64,000 bases of DNA from an uncultured Clostridia bacterium (GTDB lineage: Bacteria > Bacillota > Clostridia > Christensenellales > HGM11417). Below, piece by piece: positions 11,693 through 18,409 of the stretch. The position numbers and the translations under genes were made by a program. Position 1 is the first letter of the stretch. Every line of letters starts with the position of its first letter. The notes under the pieces were generated by a model. The model did not search any database and was not told where the DNA came from. It worked only from the letters and a program-made list of their open reading frames with translations. The stretch spans positions 1 through 64,000 of the forward strand of contig CALVJY010000001.1 in the NCBI GenBank assembly GCA_944332455.1, read 5' to 3'.

Positions 11693-11706
11693 CCCGGCTG
11701 CGATTT

Positions 11707-11964
11707 TTACTTTCTCAGATCCAGCTTGACCAGGATCTCCCTGTAACGCTCGATGTCCGTCTTCTTGAGGTAATCCAGCAGTCCGCGGCGCGCGCCGACC
11801 ATTTTCAGCAGCCCGCGGCGGGAGTGAAAGTCCTTCTTGTTCTTCTCGAAATGCTGGTTCAGGTGGTTGATGCGCTCGGTCAAAAGGGCGATCTGCACCT
11901 CGGGAGATCCGGTGTCCCCCTCCTTGCGGCCGAATTCCTTGATGATTTCCGCCTTGGTTCTCAT
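11707..11964 (-). CDS. rpsO: 30S ribosomal protein S15
   Basis: The 85-residue all-helical primary rRNA-binding protein nucleates the platform of the 30S subunit by binding the central domain of 16S rRNA. Conserved S15 stretches are [17 protein letters not shown] (about 16-32), [19 protein letters not shown] (35-53) and the C-terminal [12 protein letters not shown]. It is a few residues shorter than E. coli S15 but complete. The roughly 85-base leader between its promoter and ATG 11964 could carry the S15 autoregulatory fold known in several phyla, but I cannot verify such a structure by eye. Confidence 0.97.
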   Translation of the reverse strand: MRTKAEIIKEFGRKEGDTGSPEVQIALLTERINHLNQHFEKNKKDFHSRRGLLKMVGARRGLLDYLKKTDIERYREILVKLDLRK

Positions 11965-12051
11965 GTTCGTGGTTCCTCCATGAAAAAAATTCGCCTCAGA
12001 CCGAGCGAGCCGGCGGAGTCCCGTGCGGGCCCAGCTTGAGGTACTGCCTCT

Positions 12052-12080
12052 ATTTTACCACAATCCGATCTTTTTGTAAA
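12052..12080 (-). promoter_or_regulatory. Promoter of the rpsO operon
   Basis: On the reverse strand TTTACA (12075-12080) and TAAAAT (12052-12057) with a 17-base spacer point into rpsO. Confidence 0.75.
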
Positions 12081-12160
12081 GTGTTTCAGCCCACTTTTGC
12101 GACCTGATTTGCAAAAACCGGGGACGAAAAATTTCATCTTCCTTTCCTCCCCGACAACAT

Positions 12161-12189
12161 TTGATTTTTGCGCCGCTTTGTGCTAGAAT
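12161..12189 (+). promoter_or_regulatory. Promoter of the SDR gene
   Basis: TTGATT (12161-12166) and TAGAAT (12184-12189) are separated by 17 bases. The ribosome binding site AAGGAGG follows about 30 bases downstream. Confidence 0.7.
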
Positions 12190-12233
12190 AGGAGAGAAAC
12201 AAAAGCGCCCGCGGGCGCAAGGAGGATTATGTC

Positions 12234-13013
12234 ATGAGTCAGATCGATCTGAACGGAAAAGTTGCCGTGGTCACCGGCGCCAGCCAGGGCCTCGGGGAAG
12301 CGCTGGCCCTTCGCCTGGACCGCGAGGGCTGCACCGTGGCGGTGCTGGACATCAACATCGAGGGCGCCCAGGCGGTGGCGAACAAGCTGAAAAAGGCCTC
12401 GGCCTTTGCCTGCGACGTCACCAAGTACGACACCCTGAAGGCCGCCGCCGACCAGATCAAGGCCCTTTACGGCGGAGTGGACATTCTGGTCTGCAACGCC
12501 GCCATCGCCAAGAGCGGGGACATCTTCCAGCTCTCCCCCGAGACCTTCAAGCTGGTCACCGACGTCAACCTGAACGGCTACTTCAACACCGTCAAGGCCT
12601 TCGCCCCCATGATGATCGAAAAGAAGTCGGGCAGCATCATCCAGATCAACTCCAAGAGCGGCAAAAAGGGCAGCTACAAGAACGGCGCCTACGCCTCCTC
12701 CAAGTTCGGCGGCGTGGGCCTGACCCAGAGCCTGGCCCTGGAGTTCGCCGAGTACAACATCCGGGTCAACGCCATCTGCCCCGGCAACCTGCTGAACTCC
12801 CCCCTGTGGGTCAACAGCCTGTTCAAGCAGTACGCCGCCAACCAGAACACCACCGAGGAGAAGATCCGGGAAAAGTACATCAACCAGGTCCCCATGAAGC
12901 GGAGCTGCGAATACGAGGACATCGAAAACGTCATGGTCTTTCTGGCCTCCGACCTGAGCGCCTACATGACCGGCCAGGCCATCAACGTCACCGGCGGACA
13001 GCAGATGAACTGA
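12234..13013 (+). CDS. Short-chain dehydrogenase, sorbitol-6-phosphate 2-dehydrogenase-like
   Basis: The 259-residue Rossmann-fold oxidoreductase has the cofactor loop TGASQGLG (14-21), the adenine-site acid in VLDIN (38-42, favouring NAD+), and the catalytic triad Ser140, Tyr153 and Lys157 (YASSK). Segments IIQINSKSGKKGS, GNLLNSPLW and the C-terminal INVTGGQQM resemble E. coli SrlD closely, so interconversion of sorbitol-6-phosphate and fructose-6-phosphate is the best guess. No PTS or other polyol genes lie nearby, so another sugar or polyol phosphate is possible. Start ATG 12234 has AAGGAGGATT upstream. It is a single-gene transcript with its own promoter and a strong terminator. Confidence 0.8.
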   Translation: MSQIDLNGKVAVVTGASQGLGEALALRLDREGCTVAVLDINIEGAQAVANKLKKASAFACDVTKYDTLKAAADQIKALYGGVDILVCNAAIAKSGDIFQLSPETFKLVTDVNLNGYFNTVKAFAPMMIEKKSGSIIQINSKSGKKGSYKNGAYASSKFGGVGLTQSLALEFAEYNIRVNAICPGNLLNSPLWVNSLFKQYAANQNTTEEKIREKYINQVPMKRSCEYEDIENVMVFLASDLSAYMTGQAINVTGGQQMN

Positions 13014-13038
13014 GCGGACAGCAAATAAACTGATTTGA

Positions 13039-13081
13039 GCGGAGCGGCGATCCGAATTGATCGCCGCTCCGCAGTTTTTTT
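13039..13081 (+). terminator. Terminator after the SDR gene
   Basis: A perfect 14-base-pair stem GCGGAGCGGCGATC (13039-13052) / GATCGCCGCTCCGC (13059-13072) with a 6-base loop is followed by AG and seven T. Confidence 0.9.
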
Positions 13082-13082
13082 A

Positions 13083-13392
13083 TTTGCCTTCGAAGGCCTT
13101 AATGGCAGTTATATTTGCCTTCGGCAAGTGAGATTTGCCTTGCGGCAAATTATATTTTGCTTCGCAAAGTATTCTTTCTCCCTCCGGGAGAAGCTGTGGC
13201 GCCTGAGGCGCTCCCTGAACGCCCAAAACTCTCTGGGCAACAGTCAAATATATTGCTTTGGCCTCAAATTTGATCGTAGATCAAATACAACTTTGGCCGA
13301 AGGCCAAAATAAAACTTTCAGCCGCAAGGCTGAAAATATAACTTTGACGGCAAGTCAAAATATCACTTTGGCTGCAAGCCAAAATATCACTC
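13083..13392. repeat. Array of about a dozen short hairpins with AT-rich linkers
   Basis: Between two convergent terminators lie successive small stem-loops, each of 5-9 base pairs, spaced every 20-30 bases. Clear ones are TTGCC-TTC-GGCAA (13115-13127), ATTTGCC-TTGC-GGCAAAT (13133-13150), TTTGGCC-GAA-GGCCAAA (13292-13308), and then stems built from TTTCAGCC, TTTGAC and TTTGGCT up to 13384. Stem sequences differ from unit to unit while pairing, loops (TTC, GCAA) and AT-rich linkers (ATATAAC, ATATCAC) are kept. No coding potential is seen in any frame. Confidence 0.8.
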
Positions 13393-13440
13393 AAAAAGCC
13401 CTCTCCCGGCCGATCTTTCCGACGCCGGGGAGGGCTTTTT
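13393..13440 (-). terminator. Bidirectional terminator downstream of the HEAT-like gene
   Basis: Arms AAAAAGCCCT (13393-13402) and AGGGCTTTTT (13431-13440) enclose a further CCCGGC/GCCGGG stem. T runs occur on both strands, so it can stop transcription from either side. Confidence 0.85.
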
Positions 13441-13546
13441 CACTCTGTTTCAAGCGCACTTCCGCAAGTTCCCGCCCCGATAAAAACCGAGCGTAAAGCC
13501 CGGTGGAGCCTATATATCAAGCGCACCGGAAGTTTCCGCCCGGCGC

Positions 13547-14422
13547 TCAGCCGGCCTCCGGCCTTTTTTCCCCCTCCTCTTTTGCAGGTCCGGAGGGTTC
13601 CCCGAAGCGGGCAAGTAGGGCGGTCATGTTTTCCAGCTGATCCCCCGTCCTGCCGGTCTGGATCTGCCGGAGCAGGACGCCGCGGTAGTACGCGCTCCCC
13701 TCCTCGACCGGGATCCGGGCCAGCGCCCTGGGACCGAGATTCCAGGGCCGGGGCTGCACTTCCAGGGCGGGATCGGCCTCCAGCCGGCGCAGAAAGCCCT
13801 CCATCCGCAGGGCCAGGTGCAGATCGGACTGCCGGCAGAGCACTTCGGCCACGTCGTCGTAAAAAAGCTGGGCCCACTCCGGGCTGAGCAGCTCCTCGAA
13901 GACATACATCACGGTCTCCTTCTGCAGCAGCGAGGCGCTCCGCAGACTGCGGCGGAGAAACTTCAGGTAGGGCCGCTCCACGCCCAGTTTCAGCATCCCG
14001 TAACAGGCGATCAGTTTGCCGTACTTGTTGGGTTCGCAGTAAAAGAACTCCTTCAGATCTCCGGCCTGCAGACCGGGCTGGGTGATGGCCGTCAGCATGG
14101 CGGCGCCCCGGATCTGAAAGTCGGGGCTTTGGGCCTTTTCCAGCATCAGGCCGTAGACCGCAGGGTCCCGGCAGGCGCGGAAAAAGTCCACCGCGGCCAG
14201 CTGGACGCGGAGATCCTTGTCCTCCAGCATCATCCGGAGGACGCGGAAGCCGGATTCGGAGGGGTGAAAGTGGATGAAGAGGGCCAGATACATCCTGGCC
14301 CGAAAACTCCCCTCCTCCAGCACCCTGTCGCAAAAGGGCATATCCTCGGGGTTCAGTTTGCCTCCGGTCCTGAAATAGTCCCGGACCTCCCGCACGGAAA
14401 TGGGGGGCTTGCTCCTCTTCAC
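13547..14422 (-). CDS. HEAT-repeat-like protein of unknown function
   Basis: The 291-residue protein starts at GTG 14422, chosen because AGGGAGAGAG lies just upstream; a longer in-frame TTG start at 14476 has no such site. It is predicted almost wholly alpha-helical, with helical pairs such as SGFRVLRMMLEDKDLRVQLA and DPAVYGLMLEKAQSPDFQIR that match HEAT/ARM-type scaffolds. There is no signal peptide or membrane segment, and the C-terminal 20 residues are charged and disordered (PAKEEGEKRPEAG). It lies 216 bases downstream of the SIMPL gene. It has no recognised orthologue; a role as a protein-protein scaffold is only an inference from the fold. A second HEAT-like gene occurs at 34659-35453. 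Confidence 0.6.
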   Translation of the reverse strand: MKRSKPPISVREVRDYFRTGGKLNPEDMPFCDRVLEEGSFRARMYLALFIHFHPSESGFRVLRMMLEDKDLRVQLAAVDFFRACRDPAVYGLMLEKAQSPDFQIRGAAMLTAITQPGLQAGDLKEFFYCEPNKYGKLIACYGMLKLGVERPYLKFLRRSLRSASLLQKETVMYVFEELLSPEWAQLFYDDVAEVLCRQSDLHLALRMEGFLRRLEADPALEVQPRPWNLGPRALARIPVEEGSAYYRGVLLRQIQTGRTGDQLENMTALLARFGEPSGPAKEEGEKRPEAG

Positions 14423-14638
14423 GGCTGCTCTCTCCCTTTCTACGATTTTCCCCGAATCCTCTCCCCCCTCCGGCAAAAGGCTCCTTCCCGGCAGGGCCGG
14501 CCCTCTCGTCCGAAACTCTTTCCGGGACCGTACAGCCCCCGCAGCTTCGGAAAACCGGAACGGACGGCTGACGGCGGAATAAAGGCGGAACGGACTTTTG
14601 GCTTTCGCCGTCTTTTCAGACGGCCCTTCGCCCCCCGC

Positions 14639-15274
14639 TCAGCCGATGGCCCAGGTCATGGCCACCGAATCGGACAGCTCGATCTCGTCCGGACAGAAGT
14701 CCAGATCGGCCTCGGCTGCCCGAGCCGCCCGCAGGGTCATGGCCCGGCTCTCCGCCGGACGGGGACCGAAGGCGTACTCCACGGTGAGCAGTTCCCCCAG
14801 CCGGACGCCGGAGGCCCCGGCCAGGACCTCGGCCTTTCGGCGGGCGTCGGCCGCGGCCTCTTTCAGCAGTTCCTCCCGGGCGGACGAAGGGTCCCGGACG
14901 GTGTAGACGAAGGAGAGGTCGGAGGGCCCGCAGTCCTCCAGCGCGGCGGCGGCCCGGCCCAGCTCTCCCTCGGGGGCCAGCTCCAGCTTCAGACTGTGAG
15001 CAAACTCATAGCCGGCAAAGACCTGTCTCCACTCGCCGTTCTCCCCCCGGACGTTCTCGTACTTGGTGTTGATCTCGAAGCCCGTGGTCTTCAGGGCCTC
15101 GGGCGAAAAGCCGGCGGCCGCGAGGGCGGCCTTCAGATCGGCATGGGTCTGCCCGGAGAGGGCCAGCGTTTCGGCATAGGTCTTTTTTACCCCCTTCAGT
15201 CCGATCTGCAGCCGGATGAGGTCGGGTTTGAGGCGGACCTGTCCCCGCCCCGTGACTTTGATGGTTCGTTCCAT
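14639..15274 (-). CDS. SIMPL (DUF541) domain protein
   Basis: The 211-residue protein matches the SIMPL/DUF541 family (E. coli YggE, Brucella BP26). The N-terminus opens with the typical ERTIKVTGRGQVRLKPDLI, followed by ALKTTGFEINTKYE and, near the end, the ARRKAEVLAGASGVRLGEL helix. Unlike YggE and BP26 it has no signal peptide, so it would be cytoplasmic. Family members have been linked to oxidative-stress tolerance and form channel-like oligomers in Brucella, but the biochemical role is unknown. It lies 21 bases behind the esterase gene and has a GAAAGGAGAGAAC ribosome binding site, so the flavodoxin-to-SIMPL genes are probably one operon. Confidence 0.85.
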   Translation of the reverse strand: MERTIKVTGRGQVRLKPDLIRLQIGLKGVKKTYAETLALSGQTHADLKAALAAAGFSPEALKTTGFEINTKYENVRGENGEWRQVFAGYEFAHSLKLELAPEGELGRAAAALEDCGPSDLSFVYTVRDPSSAREELLKEAAADARRKAEVLAGASGVRLGELLTVEYAFGPRPAESRAMTLRAARAAEADLDFCPDEIELSDSVAMTWAIG

Positions 15275-15295
15275 GACGGTTCTCTCCTTTCGTTC

Positions 15296-16135
15296 TCAGT
15301 TCCCGAAATCGAAGCCCCGCTTTTTCAGCCATTCGACCATCATCTTTTCCCAGCGGGCGATGTGGGGATCGTTGGGCAGCAGGCCGTTTCCGGGATCGGT
15401 GGTGAAGTCGGCCAGCGAGTAGCCGTGTCCGCCCTGCTCGAAGATATGTAATTCAAAGGGTACCCCCTGCCTCCGCAGGGCGGCGGCAAACATCAGGCTG
15501 TTTTCGACCGGCACGCAGTCGTCGGCCATGGTGTGCCACAAAAAACAGGGCGGGGTGTCGGCGGTCACCCGCTCCTCCAGCGAGAGGAAGGCGGCGATCT
15601 TTTCGTCCCCGCCGCTGATGTTTTGGATGCTTCCCCCGTGGGTCAGTCCGGCCTTGGAGGTGATGACGGGATAGCTGAGCACGGCGGCGTCCGGCCGGAA
15701 ATCCCCCGCCTTCTTCCCGAAGGCCCGCAAAAGGCCGGGATCGGCGTGCAGGGTGGCCAGCATGGCGGCCAGGTGTCCGCCGGCCGAGGCCCCCATGACG
15801 GCCGTTTTGCCGGTGCGGTTTTCGGCGGCATGGCTGCGCACAAAGTCCATCGCGGCCGCGACTTGATAAAGCTGGGTGGGATAGTGATGATCGGGCGCCA
15901 GGGCATAGCGCAGCACAAAGGCCTGGAAGCCCTGCCCCATCAGCCGGAGGGCCAAAGGTTCCCCCTCCCGGTCCGAAAGCCCCTGATACCCCCCGCCCGG
16001 ACAGATGATGACGGCCGGACGGCGGATCAGGCGGGAAACTTCGGGGGAAAAGTCGGGCAGATAGGCCGACAGCGGGGTGGAAATGCCCTCCAGCGCGGGG
16101 TAAAGCTCACTCAAATCGATCTGAAAATGTTTCAT
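15296..16135 (-). CDS. Alpha/beta-hydrolase, acetyl-esterase/BD-FAE type
   Basis: The 279-residue serine hydrolase has the oxyanion-hole motif CPGGGYQ (45-51) and nucleophile elbow GASAGG with Ser117. The acid is probably Asp205 or Asp206 (MADDCVPVENS), and the catalytic base is His237 (EQGGHGYS). No signal peptide is present, so it acts inside the cell. Relatives annotated as acetyl-xylan or feruloyl esterases, or BD-FAE enzymes, deacetylate imported carbohydrate fragments; the substrate here is unproven. The 16-base gap from the small basic gene upstream shows co-transcription. Confidence 0.85.
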   Translation of the reverse strand: MKHFQIDLSELYPALEGISTPLSAYLPDFSPEVSRLIRRPAVIICPGGGYQGLSDREGEPLALRLMGQGFQAFVLRYALAPDHHYPTQLYQVAAAMDFVRSHAAENRTGKTAVMGASAGGHLAAMLATLHADPGLLRAFGKKAGDFRPDAAVLSYPVITSKAGLTHGGSIQNISGGDEKIAAFLSLEERVTADTPPCFLWHTMADDCVPVENSLMFAAALRRQGVPFELHIFEQGGHGYSLADFTTDPGNGLLPNDPHIARWEKMMVEWLKKRGFDFGN

Positions 16136-16151
16136 CGTTCTCCTTCCGGCC

Positions 16152-16250
16152 TCACTTTTTCCGGCCCTTGGGTCGGATGGGCTCGGAATCCTTGAGGGCC
16201 TGGATCATGTTGTCGCGGTCCTTGCGGGTCTGTTTGGTTCTTCCCGACAT
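16152..16250 (-). CDS. 32-residue basic peptide, unknown function
   Basis: A very short gene, MSGRTKQTRKDRDNM followed by IQALKDSEPIRPKGRKK, begins at ATG 16250 behind a near-perfect AAAGGAGGTGTG ribosome binding site. The peptide is strongly basic at both ends (Lys/Arg) with one short amphipathic helix in the middle, compatible with RNA or nucleic-acid binding, but no family is recognised. It sits between the flavodoxin and esterase genes with 16 bases to the latter. The strength of the Shine-Dalgarno sequence and the clean spacing are the reasons for calling it; length alone would not support it. Confidence 0.6.
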   Translation of the reverse strand: MSGRTKQTRKDRDNMIQALKDSEPIRPKGRKK

Positions 16251-16331
16251 GCTACACACCTCCTTTGCCCCGTCGGGCTTTTCTGAAAGTGTGCCTCTGC
16301 GCCCTCTTTTTATGCGCCATCCCCTCCGGTC

Positions 16332-16928
16332 TCAGGCGCCTTCCCCTCCGGTCGGGGAGGAGCTTCCGCCCTCTTCAGTCTGGGAGGAGCCTCCGGCCTC
16401 TTCGGCCGGGGAGGCGGGGGCCGGCTCCGGCTCGGGCGGGAAGTAGGGCTCCCCCTTCCAGAGCGCCGCAAACTTTTTGATGTTCTCGTGCAGAATGACG
16501 GCCTCGGGCGGCGGGGCCGAGGCCTGCTTGCGGATGGCCTTGGTGATCATCCGGTGCCAGAAGCGGAGCTTGTCCTCCTCCAGGATGCCCCCGAAGCACT
16601 CCTTGACCTCGGCCTTTTCCAGCAGGTCGAAGGAGAAGCAGTAGGGCAGATATTTTTCGAAGCGCTTGGCGTTGGAACAGCACAAAAAGATGCCCAGCTT
16701 TTTTTCGAGCAGGTCGAACTCATACGCGTCCAGAAACTGCTTCATGGGCTTGGGCAGGGCGTTCATGTAGACCGGGCTGCCCACGATGACGCCGTCGTAG
16801 GCCGAAAGATCCGGGCGGGCCTTTTTGGAGACGGCCAGAAGGTCTGCCTCGCCCAGAAGGCCGGCAAGTTCCTCGGCGCAGGCTTTGGTGGCGCCGTACA
16901 GGGTGGTGTAGAGAATCAGGGTCTTCAT
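16332..16928 (-). CDS. Flavodoxin-domain protein
   Basis: The 198-residue protein has a flavodoxin fold. The FMN-phosphate loop is TTLYGATKACAEELA (residues 8-22), the second FMN loop is VGSPVYMNALPKP, and a further strand reads LGIFLCCSNAKRFEKYL. It resembles the flavodoxin-5/HemG-like group of menaquinone-dependent protoporphyrinogen oxidase relatives used for redox reactions in anaerobes. A tail of about 35 residues after residue 165 is rich in Pro, Glu, Ser and Gly and looks disordered; that extension is unusual. It is the first gene of the operon running to SIMPL, driven from a promoter at 16971-16999. Electron donor and acceptor are unknown. Confidence 0.82.
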   Translation of the reverse strand: MKTLILYTTLYGATKACAEELAGLLGEADLLAVSKKARPDLSAYDGVIVGSPVYMNALPKPMKQFLDAYEFDLLEKKLGIFLCCSNAKRFEKYLPYCFSFDLLEKAEVKECFGGILEEDKLRFWHRMITKAIRKQASAPPPEAVILHENIKKFAALWKGEPYFPPEPEPAPASPAEEAGGSSQTEEGGSSSPTGGEGA

Positions 16929-16970
16929 GGTTTTTCCTCGCTTTGAAAGCCGGATTGAATGTCTTTTACT

Positions 16971-16999
16971 ATTTTACCACATCTTCCCCCGTTTGTAAA
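16971..16999 (-). promoter_or_regulatory. Promoter of the flavodoxin operon
   Basis: TTTACA (16994-16999) and TAAAAT (16971-16976) on the reverse strand, 17-base spacer. Confidence 0.75.
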
Positions 17000-17046
17000 G
17001 CGCAAACGCCGGGCAACGAAATTCCCGCCCGCCTCCCCCAGCCTTC

Positions 17047-17075
17047 TTGTCTTGCGGGGCGAAATGTGCTATAAT
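17047..17075 (+). promoter_or_regulatory. Promoter of the THUMP methyltransferase gene
   Basis: TTGTCT (17047-17052), 17 bases, TATAAT (17070-17075). It is divergent from the flavodoxin promoter about 50 bases away. Confidence 0.75.
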
Positions 17076-17103
17076 GGAGGGGAAAAACTTTGGGGAGATC
17101 GTC

Positions 17104-18243
17104 ATGCAGACTCTGGAACTTGCGGTGTCGGCCGCCTCCGGGCTGGAGGCCGTCGTCCGGCGGGAACTTGTTTCCCTGGGCGTGGACAAGGCCCCCGCGC
17201 ACAACGGCAAACTGACTTTTTTCGGCACGCTGGAGACGGTCGCCCGCTGCAACCTGCATCTGCGGACGGCTAACCGGGTGTTTGTGGTGCTGTCGCGCTT
17301 TCCGGCGGCCACCTTCGACGAACTGTTCGAGGGGGTCCGGAACACCGATTTTTCCCTGCTTCCGGACGACGCGGCCGTCACGGTGAGGGCGGCCAGCCAA
17401 AAGAGCGCCCTGTTCGCCCACAGCGCCCTGCAATCGGTCACCAAAAAGGCGGTGGCCGAGGCCTTTTCCCGCCGGGGACTTCGTTCCCTGCCCGAGACCG
17501 GGCCCCGCTTCGAGCTGGAGATCTCCCTTTGCGAAGACGTGGGCACCCTGCTTTTGAACACCTCGGGGGCGGGTCTGCACCGGCGGGGCTACCGGAAGCT
17601 GACCGGTCAGGCGCCCTTAAAGGAGACGCTGGCCGCCGCCCTGGTGGCCCTGTCGGTGTGGAACCCCTCCCGCCCCTTCGCCGACCCCTTCTGCGGCACG
17701 GGCACCCTGCCCGTCGAGGCGGCCATGGCGGCCTGCCGCATGGCCCCGGGAAAAAAGCGGGACTTCGACTTTCTGCACTGGCCCTGCTTTGACCGCGCTC
17801 TCTTTGACCGCCTGGTCGAGGAGGCCGAGGCCGGGGAGGTCCGGCCCGAGGCCGAAATTTTCGGCTCCGACCTCGACCCGGGGCAGCTCGAGCTGGCCGA
17901 GGTCCACGCCCGGGAGGCCGGGGTGGCCCCCTTTGTCCGCTTTTTCCGGGCCGACGCCCGGCATTTTTCCTCCGGCCTCGCCCGGGGAGTTGCCGTTTCC
18001 AATCCGCCCTACGGCGAGCGGCTGTCCGATGAGCGGGAGGCGCTGGCCCTGATGCGGGATTACGCCCGCGCCGCGGCCCGGCTTCCCGACTGGTGCTTTT
18101 ACCTGCTCTCCCCCCTCGATCTCGAGGGCTGCTGGGGCCGCCCCGCCGACCGCCGCCGCAAGCTGTACAACGGCAATCTCTGCTGTCAGTTCTACTCCTT
18201 CCTGGCCCCAAGGCCGGCTTCCTCCGGGCAGAACAGGCGGTAA
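17104..18243 (+). CDS. THUMP-domain class I SAM-dependent RNA methyltransferase (RlmL/YpsC-like)
   Basis: The 379-residue protein combines an N-terminal ferredoxin-like/THUMP RNA-binding region (about 1-150) with a Rossmann-fold N2-guanine methyltransferase domain. The catalytic motif IV is NPPYGERL (300-307); motif I is seen around PFADPFCGTGTLPVEAAMAA. This architecture is that of RlmL/YpsC, which forms m2G in 23S rRNA, and I expect the same here, though the target base cannot be read from sequence. Start ATG 17104 follows TTGGGGAG; an upstream in-frame ATG at 17047 lies inside the promoter. The gene is monocistronic. Confidence 0.88.
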   Translation: MQTLELAVSAASGLEAVVRRELVSLGVDKAPAHNGKLTFFGTLETVARCNLHLRTANRVFVVLSRFPAATFDELFEGVRNTDFSLLPDDAAVTVRAASQKSALFAHSALQSVTKKAVAEAFSRRGLRSLPETGPRFELEISLCEDVGTLLLNTSGAGLHRRGYRKLTGQAPLKETLAAALVALSVWNPSRPFADPFCGTGTLPVEAAMAACRMAPGKKRDFDFLHWPCFDRALFDRLVEEAEAGEVRPEAEIFGSDLDPGQLELAEVHAREAGVAPFVRFFRADARHFSSGLARGVAVSNPPYGERLSDEREALALMRDYARAAARLPDWCFYLLSPLDLEGCWGRPADRRRKLYNGNLCCQFYSFLAPRPASSGQNRR

Positions 18244-18270
18244 ATTACGGACAGAACAGACGGTAAAAAA

Positions 18271-18396
18271 GAACAGCGCAATCTAAAAATCGCGCTGTTC
18301 TTTTTCTTTGACAATAGAAAATTTCCCCGGCGGGCAGCCCGCCGGGGAATTTTTTTACTGCGCCCGTCCGGTTTTCCTGGCCGGCGGGCGTTTTTT
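18271..18396 (+). terminator. Three consecutive terminator hairpins
   Basis: Three GC-rich stem-loops each precede a T run: GAACAGCGC/GCGCTGTTC (18271-18300), TTCCCCGGCGGG/CCCGCCGGGGAA (18323-18349) and CGCCCG-CCGG/CCGG-CGGGCG (18361-18390). The first also has a T run on the reverse strand and can serve the convergent helicase gene. Confidence 0.8.
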
Positions 18397-18409
18397 GTTT
18401 TTCCCGCCT

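Noticed and set aside
9405..11729. 774-codon forward frame opposite pnp
   Set aside because: Antisense shadow of a highly GC-biased gene; composition Gly/Ala/Leu/Val/Asp-rich with no domain, while pnp on the other strand is unmistakable.
13083..13392. CRISPR array
   Set aside because: The conserved parts are short AT-rich linkers and the variable parts are perfect small palindromes, the reverse of repeat-spacer organisation; no cas genes are present. The same holds for 28156-28250.
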